Shown here: positions 36,301 to 50,200 of the stretch, piece after piece
Position numbering within the stretch: position 1 is the first letter of the stretch
Layout of the letters: every line of letters begins with the position of its first letter
Assembly (NCBI GenBank): GCA_037013495.1
Contig: CM072810.1
Location: forward strand, 69,858,449-69,922,448
Reading direction: 5' to 3'
Length of the DNA stretch: 64,000 nucleotides
DNA from: Hippophae tibetana
Lineage: Eukaryota; Streptophyta; Magnoliopsida; Rosales; Elaeagnaceae
Position numbers and translations under genes: made by a program
The notes under the pieces: generated by a model
Seen by the model: only the letters and a program-made list of their open reading frames with translations
What the model was told of the DNA's origin: nothing
The model's database searches: none

Positions 36301-39300
36301 TTGTTTCTACTGAATTATGAAATTTAATTTGTCTTATTTATCATAAGTATTTTTATGCTTTTATTATTTACGGATTGATTAAGCACATTTCACAACTAAA
36401 TATCCCTACTAAGGTTCCATTACTTCTAGGGTTTTGTTGCTTATATAAGAAAACAACAACCTTTTGAAGGAGGAAGAACTAGTATAATTAATTAAAATAT
36501 TTTTTACCATGCTTTTTACTTTTCTTCCTAGGGTTCTTTTGAAATTCTTGGATTCGACACATCAAAAGGAGTGATCATTAATTTTTGGCGTCAAAAGGTT
36601 AGGGTTTTAGGGACTAATTAATGTTCCTTTCATGTGAGGATTTAATTTCGTTGTTCTTTTTTAAATATCCGTCTCTTAGTCTTGATGTTTATTTCTACGG
36701 TCAATAAATCTTTGTTCTTCATAAAACAATTTGAGGAAAAAGAAGATGGTTTCTCCTTTTTACAGTATTAAAAAAAGAACATTTGATAAATCAGAGTTCC
36801 AATTTTAGACTGCCATTACTTTTGACTCGGGTGTCGAAACTTTTAATATAATAAATCAAATCGAAGCTTGGAATGATTCGTATAATCGGAGCATGGATTG
36901 CAAAGAATATTATTTTTTGAAACCAAATTGCACCGTTTAAATAACCTACCAAGAGTTTAAAATATTCGTCGCTATTATTCCGTTTTTTTTTTTTTTGCTT
37001 TCAGTTTTTTGAATGCCACCATAAGGGCGATCGAGTTACTAACCAAGAGTGTGTTTAAAAAAATTCTAAAGTTCTCAATATCCAACAATTATTCTCAGGA
37101 TCATATAAATATTCTCATTATCCTTCGCAAGAGATAGATTTGGAATAACAAATGGAAAGATTAATTTTGGAAGCAATTCGTTCTGTTTTATTTAATTATA
37201 GGCCTCCTATGTTTAGCGATTTTGTTTCTACTGAATTGTGAAATTTAATTTGTCTTATTTATGATAAGTATTTTTATGCTTTTATTATTTACGGATTGAT
37301 TAAGCACATATCACAACTAAATATCCCTACTAAGGTTCCATTCCTTCTAGGGTTTTGTTGCTTATATAAGAAAACAACAACCGTTCGAAGGAGGAAGAAC
37401 TAGTATAATTAATGAAAATAATTTTTACCATGCTTTTTACTTTTCTTCCTAGGGTTCTTGATGAAATGCCTGGATTCGACACATCAAAAGGAGTGATCAT
37501 TATTTTTTGGCGTCAAAAGGTTGGGGTTTTAGGGACTAATTGATGTTGCTTTCATGTGAGGATTTAATTTCGTTGTTCTTTTTTAAATCTACGTCTCTTA
37601 GTCTTGATGTTTATTTCTACGCTCAATAAATCTTTGTTCTTCACAAAAAAAATTGTGTGAAAAAGAAGATGTTTCTACTTTTTACAGTATTAAAAAAAGA
37701 ACATTTTATAAATTAGAGTTCCAATTTTACACTCCTATTACTTTTGACTCGGGTGTCAAAACTTTTAATATAATAAATCAAATCGAAGCTTGGAAAGATT
37801 CGTATGATCAGAGTAGGGATTCCAAAGAATATTTTTTTTTGAAACCAAATTACACCTTTACATAACCTACCAAGAGTTTAAAATTTTTGTCGCACCTATT
37901 GCGTTTTTTTTTTACTTTCAGTTTTTAGAATGCCACCATAAGGGCGATTGAGTTACTAACCAAGAGTGTGTTTAAAAAACATTCTAAAGTTCTCAATATC
38001 CAACAAAAACTCTATAGATCATACAAAGATTCTCATGATCCTTCACAAGGGATAGATTTGGAATATCAAATGAAAGGATTAATGTTGGAAGCAATTATTT
38101 TTGTTTTATTTAATTATGGGCCTCTTATATTTTGCAATTTTGTTTCTACTGAATTGTGGAATTTAATTTGTCTTATTTATAAAAAGTATTTTTATGCTTT
38201 AATTATTTACGGATTGATTAAGCACATTTCACAACTAAATATCCCTACTAAGGTTCCACTACTTCTAGTGTTTTGTTGCTTATATAAGAAAACAACAACC
38301 TTTTGAAGGAGGAAGAACTAGTATAATTAATGAAAATAGTTTTTACCATGCTTTGTACTTTTCTTCCAAGGGTTCTTGATGAAATGCCTGGATTCGACAC
38401 ATCAAAAGGAGTGATCATTATTTTTTGGCGTCAAAAGGTTGGGGTTTTAGGGACTAATTGATGTTGCTTTCATGTGAGGATTTAATTTCGTTGTTCTTTT
38501 TTAAATCTCCGTCTCTTAGTCTTGATGTTTTTTTCTACGCTCAATAAATTTTTGTTCTTCATAAAAAAAATTTGTGGAAAAAGAAGATGGTTTCTACTTT
38601 TTACAGTATTAAAAAAAGAACATTTGATAAATCAGAGTTCCAATTTTAGACTTCCATTACTTTTGACTCGGGTGCGAAACTTTTAATATAATAAATCAAA
38701 TCGAAGCGTGGAATGATTCGTATAATCAGAGCATGGATTCCAAAGAATATTATTTTTTTAAACCAAATTGCACCGTTTAAATAACCTACCAAGAGTTTAA
38801 AATATTCGTCGCTATTATTCCGTTTTTTTTTCTTTCAGTTTTTTGAATGCCACCATAAGAGCGATTGAGTTACTAACCAAGAGTGTGTTTAAAAAACTTC
38901 TAAAGTTCTCAATATCCAACAATTATTCTCAGGATCATATAAATATTCTCATTATCCTTCGCAAGAGATAGATTTGGAATAACAAATGGAAAGATTAATT
39001 TTGGAAGCAATTCGTTCTGTTTTATTTAATTATAGGCCTCCTATGTTTAGCGATTTTGTTTCTACTGAATTGTGAAATTTAATTTGTCTTATTTATGATA
39101 AGTATTTTTATGCTTTTATTATTTACGGATTGATTAAGCACCTATCACAACTAAATATCCCTACTAAGGTTCCATTACTTCTAGGGTTTTGTTGCTTATA
39201 TAAGAAAACAACAACCTTTCGAAGGAGGAAGAACTAGTATAATTAATGAAAATATTTTTTACCATGATTTTTACTTTTCTTCATAGGGTTCTTGATGAAA

Positions 39301-42300
39301 TGCCAGGATTCGACACATCAAAAGGAGTGATCATTATTTTTTGGCGTCAAACGGTTGGGGTTTTAGGGACTAATTGATGTTGCTTTCATGTGAGGATTTA
39401 ATTTTGTTGTTCTTTTTTAAATTTCCGTCTCTTAGTCTTGATGTTTATTTCTACGCTCAATAAATCTTTGTTCTTCATAAAAAAAATTGTGTGAAAAAGA
39501 AGATGTTTCTACTTTTTACAGTATTAAAAAAAGAACATTTGCTAAATCAGAGTTCCAATTTTACACTCCTATTACTTTTGACTCTGGTGTCGATTCTTTT
39601 AATATAATAAATCAAATCGAAGCTTGGAATGATTCGTATAATCAGAGCATGGATTCCAAAGAATATTATTTTTTGAAACCAAATTGCACCGTTTAAATAA
39701 CCTACGAAGAGTTTAAAATATTCGTCGCTATTATTCCGTTTTTTTTTGCTATCAGTTTTTTGAATGCCACCATAAGAGCGATTGAGTTACTAACCAAGAG
39801 TGTGTTTAAAAAAATTCTAAAGTTCTCAATATCCAACCATTATTCTCAGGATCATATAAATATTCTCATTATCCTTCGCAAGAGATAGGTTTGGAATAAC
39901 AAATGGAAAGATTAATTTTGGAAGCAATTCGTTCTGTTTTATTTAATTATAGGCCTCCTATGTCAAGAGATTTTGTTTCTACTGAATTGTGAAATTTAAT
40001 TTGTCTTATTTATCATAAGTAGTTTTATGCTTTTATTATTTACGGATTGATTAAGCACATTTCACAACTAAATATCCCTACTAAGGTTCCATTACTTCTA
40101 GGGTTTTGTTGCTTATATAAGAAAACAACAACCTTTCGAAGGAGGAAGAACTAGTATAATTAATGAAAATATTTTTTACCATGCTTTTTACTTTTCGTCC
40201 TAGGGTTCTTGATGAAATGCCTGGATTCGACACATCAAAAGGAGTGATCATTCTTTTTGGCGTCAAAAGGTTGGGGTTTTAGGGACTAATTGATGTTGCT
40301 TTCATGTGAGGATTTAATTTTGTTGTTCTTTTTTAAATCTCCGTCTCTTAGTCTTGATGTTTATTTCTACGCTCAATAAATCTTTGTTCTTCATAAAAAA
40401 AATTGTGTGAAAAAGAAGATGTTTCTACTTTTTACAGTATTATAAAAAGAACATTTGATAAATCAGAGTTCCAATTTTAGACTGCCATTACTTTTGACTC
40501 GGGTGTCGAAACTTTTAATATAATAAATCAAATCGAAGCTTGGAATGATTCGTATAATCAGAGCATGGATTCCAAAGAATATTATTTTTTGAAACCAAAT
40601 TGCACCGTTTAAATAACCTACGAAGAGTTTAAAATATTCGTCGCTATTATTCCGTTTTTTTTTTGCTTTCAGTTTTTTGAATGCCACCATAAGAGCGATT
40701 GAGTTACTAACCAAGAGTGTGTTTAAAAAAATTCTAAAGTTCTCAATATCCAACAATTATTCTCAGGATCATAAAAATATTCTCATTATCCTTCGCAAGA
40801 GATAGATTTGGAATAACAAATGGAAAGATTAATTTTGGAAGCAATTCGTTCTGTTTTATTTAATTATAGGCCTCCTATGTTTAGCGATTTTGTTTCTATT
40901 GAATTGTGAAATTTAATTTGTCTTATTTATGATAAGTATTTTTATGCTTTTATTATTTACGGATTGATTAAGCACATATCACAACTAAATATCCCTACTA
41001 AGGTTCCATTACTTCTAGGGGTTTTTTGCTTATATAAGAAAACAACAACCTTTCGAAGGAGGAAGAACTAGTATAATTAATGAAAATATTTTTTACCATG
41101 CTTTTTACTTTTCTTCATAGGGTTCTTGATGAAATGCCAGGATTCGACACATCAAAAGGAGTGATCATTATTTTTTGGCGTCAAACGGTTGGGGTTTTAG
41201 GGACTAATTGATGTTGCTTTCATGTGAGGATTTAATTTTGTTGTTCTTTTTTAAATCTCCGTCTCTTAGTCTTGATGTTTATTTCTACGCTCAATAAATC
41301 TTTGTTCTTCATAAAAAAAATTGTGTGAAAAAGAAGATGTTTCTACTTTTTACAGTATTAAAAAAAGAATATTTGATAAATCAGAGTTCCAATTTTACAC
41401 TCCCATTACTTTTGACTTGGGTTTCGAAACTTTTAATATAATAAATCAAATCGAAGCTTGGAATGATTCGTATAATCAGAGCATGGATTCCAAAGAATAT
41501 TATTTTTTGAAACCAAATTGCACGGTTTAAATAACCTACCAAGAGTTTAAAATATTCGTCGCTATTATTTCGTTTTTTTTTTGCTTTCAGTTTTTTGAAT
41601 GCCACCATAAGAGCGATTGAGTTACTAACCAAGAGTGTGTTTAAAAAAATTCTACAGTTCTCAATATCCAACAATTATTCTCAAGATCATATAAATATTC
41701 TCATTATCCTTCGCAAGAGATAGATTTGGAATATCAAATGGAAAGATTAATTTTGGAAGCAATTCGTTCTGTTTTATTTAATTATAGGCCTCCTATGTTT
41801 AGCAATTTTGTTTCTACTGAATTATGAAATTTAATTTGTCTTATTTATCATAAGTATTTTTATGCTTTTATTATTTACGGATTGATTAAGCACATTTCAC
41901 AACTAAATATCCCTACTAAGGTTCCATTACTTCTACGGTTTTGTTGCTTATATAAGAAAACAACAACCTTTTGAAGGAGGAAGAACTAGTATAATTAATG
42001 AAAATATTTTTTACCATGCTTTTTACTTTTCTTCCTAGGGTTCTTTTGAAATTCTTGGATTCGACACATCAAAAGGAGTGATCATTAATTTTTGGCGTCA
42101 AAAGGTTAGGGTTTTAGGGACTAATTAATGTTCCTTTCATGTGAGAATTTAATTTCGTTGTTCTTTTTTAAATATCCGTCTCTTAGTCTTGATGTTTATT
42201 TCTACGGTCAATAAATCTTTGTTCTTCATAAAACAATTTGAGGAAAAAGAAGATGGTTTCTCCTTTATACAGTATTAAAAAAAGAACATTTGATAAATCA

Positions 42301-43190
42301 GAGTTCCAATTTTAGACTGCCATTACTTTTGACTCGGGTGTCGAAACTTTTAATATAATAAATCAAATCGAAGCTTGGAATGATTCGTATAATCGGAGCA
42401 TGGATTGCAAAGAATATTATTTTTTGAAACCAAATTGCACCGTTTAAATAACCTACCAAGAGTTTAAAATATTCGTCGCTATTATTCCATTTTTTTTTTT
42501 TGCTTTCAGTTTTTTGAATGCCACCATAAGGGCGATCGAGTTACTAACCAAGAGTCTGTTTAAAAAAATTCTAAAGTTCTCAATATCCAACAATTATTCT
42601 CAGAATCATATAAATATTCTCATTATCCTTCGCAAGAGATAGATTTGGAATAACAAATGGAAAGATTAATTTTGGAAGCAATTCGTTCTGTTTTATTTAA
42701 TTATAGGCCTCCTATGTTTAGCGATTTTGTTTCTACTGAATTGTGAAATTTAATTTGTCTTATTTATGATAAGTATTTTTATGCTTTTATTATTTACGGA
42801 TTGATTAAGCACATATCACAACTAAATATCCCTACTAAGGTTCCATTCCTTCTAGGGTTTTGTTGCTTATATAAGAAAACAACAACCGTTCGAAGGAGGA
42901 AGAACTAGTATAATTAATGAAAATAATTTTTACCATGCTTTTTACTTTTCTTCCTAGGGTTCTTGATGAAATGCCTGGATTCGACACATCAAAAGGAGTG
43001 ATCATTATTTTTTGGCGTCAAAAGGTTGGGCTTTTAGGGACTAATTGATGTTGCTTTCATGTGAGGATTTAATTTTGTTGTTCTTTTTTAAATCTTCGTC
43101 TCTTAGTCTTGATGTTTATTTCTACGCTCAATAAATCTTTGTTCTTCATAAAAAAAATTGTGTGAAAAAGAAGATGTTTCTACTTTTTAC
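33320..43190 (+). repeat. 11-unit higher-order repeat, copy 2 (M37b-M48a)
   Basis: This is the downstream partner of 23220-33320. In class letters the first copy reads f g a b c d a b c d' e and the second reads f g a b* e g a b c d' e. The letters are labels for shared variants, not established names. M41 (e) and M42 (g) occupy the places of c and d. M38-M40 also match M42-M44 at an offset near 3669 bp. Similarity to copy 1 stops at the M37/M48 start (acgtttg and gactccc at about 33115; acatttg, cactcct and tttttactcgg at about 43205). Confidence 0.78.
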
Positions 43191-45700
43191 AGTATTAAAA
43201 AAAGAACATTTGATAAATCAGAGTTCCAATTTTACACTCCTATTACTTTTTACTCGGGTGTCGAAACTTTTAATATAATAAATCAAATCGAAGCTTGGAA
43301 TGATTCGTATAATCAGAGCATGGATTCCAAAGAATATTATTTTTTGAAACCAAATTGCACGGTTTAAATAACCTACCAAGAGTTTAAAATATTCGTCGCT
43401 GTTATTCCGTTTTTTTTTTGCTTTCAGTTTTTTAAATGCCACCATAAGAGCGATTGAGTTACTAACCAAGAGTGTGTTTAAAAAAATTCTAAAGTTCTCA
43501 ATATCCAACAATTATTCTCAGGATCATATAAATATTTTCATTATCCTTCGCAAGAGATAGATTTGGAATAACAAATGGAAAGATTAATTTTGGAAGCAAT
43601 TCGTTCTATTTTATTTAATTATAGGCCTCCTATGTCTAGCGATTTTGTTTCTACTGAATTGTGAAATTTAATTTGTCTTATTTATCATAAGTATTTTTAT
43701 GCTTTTATTATTTACGAATTGATTAAGCACATTTCACAACTAAATATCCCTACTAAGGTTCCATTACTTCTAGGGTTTTTTTGCTTATATAAGAAACCAA
43801 AAACCTTTTGAAGGAGGAAGAACTAGTATAATTAATGAAAATATTTTTTACCATGCTTTTTACTTTTCTTCCTAGGTTCTTTATGAAATGCTTGGATTCG
43901 ACACATCAAAAGGAGTGATCATTATTTTGTGGCGTCAAAAGGTTGGGGTTTTAGGGACTAATTGATGTTGCTTTCATGTGAGGATTTAATTTTGTTGTTC
44001 TTTTTTAAATCTCCGTCTCTTAGTCTTGATGTTTATTTCTACGCTCAATAAATCTTTGTTCTTCATAAAAAAAATTGTGTGAAAAAGAAGATGTTTCTAC
44101 TTTTTACAGTATTAAAAAAAGAACGTTTGATAAATCAGAGTTCCAATTTTAGACTCCCATTACTTTTGACTCGGGTGTCGAAACTTTTAATATAATAAAT
44201 CAAATCGAAGCTTGGACTGATTCGTATAATCAGAGCATGGATTGCAAAGAATATTATTTTTTGAAACCAAATTGTACCGTTTAAATAACCTACCAAGAGT
44301 TAAAAATATTCGTCGCTATTATTCCGTTTTTTTTTTTGCTTTCAGTTTTTTGAATGCCACCATAAGAGCGATTGAGTTACTAACCAAGAGTGTGTTTAAG
44401 AAAATTCTAAAGTTCTAAATATCCAACAATTATTCTCAGGATCATATAAATATTCTCATTATCCTTCGCAAGAGATAGATTTGGAATATCAAATGGAATG
44501 ATTAATTTTGGAAGCAATTCGTTCTATTTAATTTAATTATAGGCCTCCTATGTCTATCGATTTTGTTTCTACTTAATTGTGAAATTTAATTTGTCTTATT
44601 TATGATAAGTATTTTTATGCTTTTATTATTTACGGATTGATTAAGCACATATCACAACTAAATATCCCTACTAAGGTTCCATTACTTCTAGGGTTTTGTT
44701 GCCTATATATGAAAACAACAACCTTTTGAAGGAGGAAGAACTAGTATAATTAATGAAAATATTTTTTACCATGCTTTTTACTTTTCTTCCTAGGGTTCTT
44801 GATGAAATGCCTGGATTCGACACATCAAAAGGAGTGATCATTATTTTTTGGCGTCAAACGGTTGGGGTTTTAGGGACTAATTGATGTTGCTTTCATGTGA
44901 GGATTTAATTTTGTTGTTCTTTTTTAAATCTCCGTCTCTAAGTCTTTATGTTTATTTTCTACGCTCAATAAATCTTTGTTTTTCATAAAAAAAATTTGTG
45001 GAAAAAGAATATGGTTTCTACTTTTTACAGTATTAAAAAAAGAACATTTGATAAATCAGAGTTCCAATTTTACACTCCCATTACTTTTGACTCGGGTGTC
45101 AAAACTTTTAATATAATAAATCAAATCGAAGCTTGGAATGATTCGTATAATCAGAGCATGGATTCCAAAGGTATATTATTTTTTGAAACCAAATTGCACC
45201 GTTTACATAACCTACCAAGAGTTCAAAATATTCTTCGCTATTATTTCGTTTTTTTTTCGCTTTCAGTTTTTTGAATGCCACCATAAGAGCGATTGAGTTA
45301 CTAACCAAGAGTGTGTTTAAAGAAATTCTAAAGTTCTCAATATCCAACAATTATTCTCAAGATCATATAAATATTCTCATTATCCTTCGCAAGAGATAGA
45401 TTTGGAATAACAAATGGAAAGATTAATTTTGGAAGCAATTCATTCTGTTTTATTTAATTATAGGCCTCCTATGTTTAGCAATTTTGTTTCTACTGAATTG
45501 TGAAATTTAATTTGTCTTATTTATCATAAGTATTTTTATGCTATTATTATTTACGGATTGATTAAGCACATTTCACAACTAAATATCCCTACTAAGGTTC
45601 CATTACTTCTAGGGTTTTGTTGCTTATATAAGAAAACAACAACCTTTCGAAGGAGGAAGAACTAGTATAATTAATGAAAATATTTTTTACCATGCTTTTT
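43158..45700 (+). repeat. Units M48-M50, related to M59-M61 eleven units downstream
   Basis: M48 has cactcctattactttttactcgg, M49 has cttggactgattc with gattgcaaag, and M50 has the ggtatattatt insertion with gaatatggtttc. The same three classes in the same order occur at 53260, 54175 and 55095, an offset of about 10100 bp. M48 and M59 differ from one another mainly in T-tract length and one tttaaatgcc/tttgaatgcc change. Confidence 0.72.
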
Positions 45701-46832
45701 ACTTTTCTTCCTAGGGTTCTTGATGAAATGCCTGGATTCGATACAGCAAAAGGAGTGATCATTCTTTTTGGCGTCAAAAGGTTGGGGTTTTAGGGACTAA
45801 TTGATGTTGCTTTCATGTGAGGATTTAATTTTGTTGTTCTTTTTTAAATCTCCGTCTCTTAGTCTTGATGTTTATTTCTACGCTCAATAAATCTTTGTTC
45901 TTCATAAAAAAAATTGTGTGAAAAAGAAGATGTTTCTACTTTTTACAGTATTAAAAAAAGAACGTTTGATAAATCAGAGTTCCAATTTTACACTCCTATT
46001 ACTTTTGACTCGGGTGTCGAAACTTTTAATATAATACATCAAATCGAAGCTTGGAATGATTCGTATAATCAGAGCATCGATTCCAAAGAATATTATTTTT
46101 TGAAACCAAATTGCACTGTTTAAATAACCTACCAAGAGTTCAAAATATTCGTCGCTATTATTCCGTTTTTTTTTTTGCTTTCAGTTTTTTGAATGCCACC
46201 ATAAGAGCGATTGAGTTACTAACCAAGAGTGTGTTTAAAAAAATTCTAAAGTTCTCAATATCCAACAATTATTCTAAGGATCATATAAATATTCTCATTA
46301 TCCTTCGCAAGAGATAGATTTGGAATAACAAATGTAAAGATTAATTTTGGAAGCAATTCGTTCTGTTTTATTTAATTATAGTACTCCTATGTTAAGCAAT
46401 TTTGTTTCTACTGAATTGTGAAATTTAATTTGTCTTATTTATGATAAGTATTTTTATGCTATTATTATTTACGGATTGATTAAGCACATTTCACAACTAA
46501 ATATCCCTACTAAGGTTCCATTACTTCTAGGGTTTTGTTGCCTATATATGAAAACAACAACCTTTTGAAGGAGGAAGAACTAGTATAATTAATGAAAATA
46601 TTTTTTACCATGCTTTTTACTTTTCTTCCTAGGTTCTTTATGAAATGCTTGGATTCGACACATCAAAAGGAGTGATCATTATTTTGTGGCGTCAAAAGGT
46701 TGGGGTTTTAGGGACTAATTGATGTTGCTTTCATGTGAGGATTTAATTTTGTTGTTCTTTTTTAAATCTCCATCTCTAAGTCTTGATGTTTATTTCTACC
46801 CTCAATAAATCTTTGTTTTTCATAAAAAAAAT

Positions 46833-47237
46833 TTGTGGAAAAAGAATATGGTTTCTACTTTTTACAGTATTAAAAAAAGAACATTTGATAAATCAGAGTT
46901 CCAATTTTACACTCCCATTACTTTTGACTCGGGTGTCAAAACTTTTAATATAATAAATCAAATCGAAGCTTGGAATGATTCGTATAATCAGAGCATGGAT
47001 TCCAAAGGTATATTATTTTTTGAAACCAAATTGCACCGTTTACATAACCTACCAAGAGTTCAAAATATTCTTCGCTATTATTTCGTTTTTTTTTTCGCTT
47101 TCAGTTTTTTGAATGCCACCATAAGAGCGATTGAGTTACTAACCAAGAGTGTGTTTAAAAAAATTCTAAAGTTCTCAATATCCAACAATTATTCTCAGGA
47201 TCATATAAATATTCTCATGATCCTTCGCAAGAGATAG
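46833..47237 (+). pseudogene. 134-codon open frame of ggtatatta-class units
   Basis: Units of this class have an extra base (aaaggtatatt for aaagaatatt) that moves the reading frame. A T-tract of matching length returns it, so the frame runs on through FSFLNATIRAIELL into KKILKFS and ends at 47235-47237. Identical frames lie at 48670-49074 and 51424-51828, and a close one at 55095-55499. In M50 (44996) and M65 (58767) a different T-tract length ends it at 92 codons. It is the longest single frame in the window. No protein family is recognised. Confidence 0.25.
47004..47104 (+). other. Possible 97-bp intron-like interval (GT...CAG) in ggtatatta-class units
   Basis: In this class the sequence aaag|gtatat resembles a 5' splice site, and the T-tract with CAG ends at 47104. 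The interval from the GT at 47008 to the CAG is 97 bp, A+T-rich, and has taacctac as a weak branch-site candidate. The same pair occurs in M50, M54, M57, M61 and M65. Other classes have aaagaatatt and lack the donor, so this is either a derived coincidence or an ancestral donor lost elsewhere. Confidence 0.18.
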
Positions 47238-50200
47238 ATTTGGAATAACAAATGGAAAGATTAATTTTGTAAGCAATTCGTTCTGTTTTATTTAATTATA
47301 GGACTTCTATGTTTAGCGATTTTGTTTCTAATGAATTGTGAAATTTAATTTGTCTTATTTATGATAAGTATTTTTATGCTTTTATTATTTACGGATTGAT
47401 TAAGCACATTTCACAACTAAATATCCTACTAAGGTTCCATTACTTCTAGGGTAATGTAGCTTATATAAGAAAACAACAACCTTTCGAAGGAGGAAGAACT
47501 AGTATAATTAATGAAAATATTTTTTAAAATGCTTTTTACTTTTCTTCCTAGGGTTCTTGATGAAATGCCTGGATTCGATACAGCAAAAGGAGTGATCATT
47601 CTTTTTGGCGTCAAAAGGTTGGGGTTTTAGGGACTAATTGATGTTGCTTTCATGTGAGGATTTAATTTTGTTGTTCTTTTTTAAATCTCCGTCTCTTAGT
47701 CTTGATGTTTATTTCTACGCTCAATAAATCTTTGTTCTTCATAAAAAAAATTGTGTGAAAAAGAAGATGTTTCTACTTTTTACAGTATTAAAAAAAGAAC
47801 GTTTGATAAATCAGAGTTCCAATTTTACACTCCTATTACTTTTGACTCGGGTGTCGAAACTTTTAATATAATACATCAAATCGAAGCTTGGAATGATTCG
47901 TATAATCAGAGCATCGATTCCAAAGAATATTATTTTTTGAAACCAAATTGCACTGTTTAAATAACCTACCAAGAGTTCAAAATATTCGTCGCTATTATTC
48001 CGTTTTTTTTTTTGCTTTCAGTTTTTTGAATGCCACCATAAGAGCGATTGAGTTACTAACCAAGAGTGTGTTTAAAAAAATTCTAAAGTTCTCAATATCC
48101 AACAATTATTCTAAGGATCATATAAATATTCTCATTATCCTTCGCAAGAGATAGATTTGGAATAACAAATGTAAAGATTAATTTTGGAAGCAATTCGTTC
48201 TGTTTTATTTAATTATAGTACTCCTATGTTAAGCAATTTTGTTTCTACTGAATTGTGAAATTTAATTTGTCTTATTTATGATAAGTATTTTTATGCTATT
48301 ATTATTTACGGATTGATTAAGCACATTTCACAACTAAATATCCCTACTAAGGTTCCATTACTTCTAGGGTTTTGTTGCCTATATATGAAAACAATAACCT
48401 TTTGAAGGAGGAAGAACTAGTATAATTAATGAAAATATTTTTTACCATGCTTTTTACTTTTCTTCCTAGGTTCTTTATGAAATGCTTGGATTCGACACAT
48501 CAAAAGGAGTGATCATTATTTTGTGGCGTCAAAAGGTTGGGGTTTTAGGGACTAATTGATGTTGCTTTCATGTGAGGATTTAATTTTGTTGTTCTTTTTT
48601 AAATCTCCATCTCTAAGTCTTGATGTTTATTTCTACCCTCAATAAATCTTTGTTTTTCATAAAAAAAATTTGTGGAAAAAGAATATGGTTTCTACTTTTT
48701 ACAGTATTAAAAAAAGAACATTTGATAAATCAGAGTTCCAATTTTACACTCCCATTACTTTTGACTCGGGTGTCAAAACTTTTAATATAATAAATCAAAT
48801 CGAAGCTTGGAATGATTCGTATAATCAGAGCATGGATTCCAAAGGTATATTATTTTTTGAAACCAAATTGCACCGTTTACATAACCTACCAAGAGTTCAA
48901 AATATTCTTCGCTATTATTTCGTTTTTTTTTTCGCTTTCAGTTTTTTGAATGCCACCATAAGAGCGATTGAGTTACTAACCAAGAGTGTGTTTAAAAAAA
49001 TTCTAAAGTTCTCAATATCCAACAATTATTCTCAGGATCATATAAATATTCTCATGATCCTTCGCAAGAGATAGATTTGGAATAACAAATGGAAAGATTA
49101 ATTTTGTAAGCAATTCGTTCTGTTTTATTTAATTATAGGACTTCTATGTTTAGCGATTTTGTTTCTAATGAATTGTGAAATTTAATTTGTCTTATTTATG
49201 ATAAGTATTTTTATGCTTTTATTATTTACGGATTGATTAAGCACATTTCACAACTAAATATCCTACTAAGGTTCCATTACTTCTAGGGTAATGTAGCTTA
49301 TATAAGAAAACAACAACCTTTCGAAGGAGGAAGAACTAGTATAATTAATGAAAATATTTTTTAAAATGCTTTTTACTTTTCTTCCTAGGGTTCTTGATGA
49401 AATGCCTGGATTCGATACAGCAAAAGGAGTGATCATTCTTTTTGGCGTCAAAAGGTTGGGGTTTTAGGGACTAATTGATGTTGCTTTCATGTGAGGATTT
49501 AATTTTGTTGTTCTTTTTTAAATCTCCGTCTCTTAGTCTTGATGTTTATTTCTACGCTCAATAAATCTTTGTTCTTCATAAAAAAAATTGTGTGAAAAAG
49601 AAGATGTTTCTACTTTTTACAGTATTAAAAAAAGAACGTTTGATAAATCAGAGTTCCAATTTTACACTCCTATTACTTTTGACTCGGGTGTCGAAACTTT
49701 TAATATAATACATCAAATCGAAGCTTGGAATGATTCGTATAATCAGAGCATCGATTCCAAAGAATATTATTTTTTGAAACCAAATTGCACTGTTTAAATA
49801 ACCTACCAAGAGTTCAAAATATTCGTCGCTATTATTCCGTTTTTTTTTTTGCTTTCAGTTTTTTGAATGCCACCATAAGAGCGATTGAGTTACTAACCAA
49901 GAGTGTGTTTAAAAAAATTCTAAAGTTCTCAATATCCAACAATTATTCTAAGGATCATATAAATATTCTCATTATCCTTCGCAAGAGATAGATTTGGAAT
50001 AACAAATGGAAAGATTAATTTTGGAAGCAATTCGTTCTGTTTTATTTAATTATAGTACTCCTATGTTAAGCAATTTTGTTTCTACTGAATTGTGAAATTT
50101 AATTTGTCTTATTTATGATAAGTATTTTTATGCTATTATTATTTACGGATTGATTAAGCACATTTCACAACTAAATATCCCTACTAAGGTTCCATTACTT

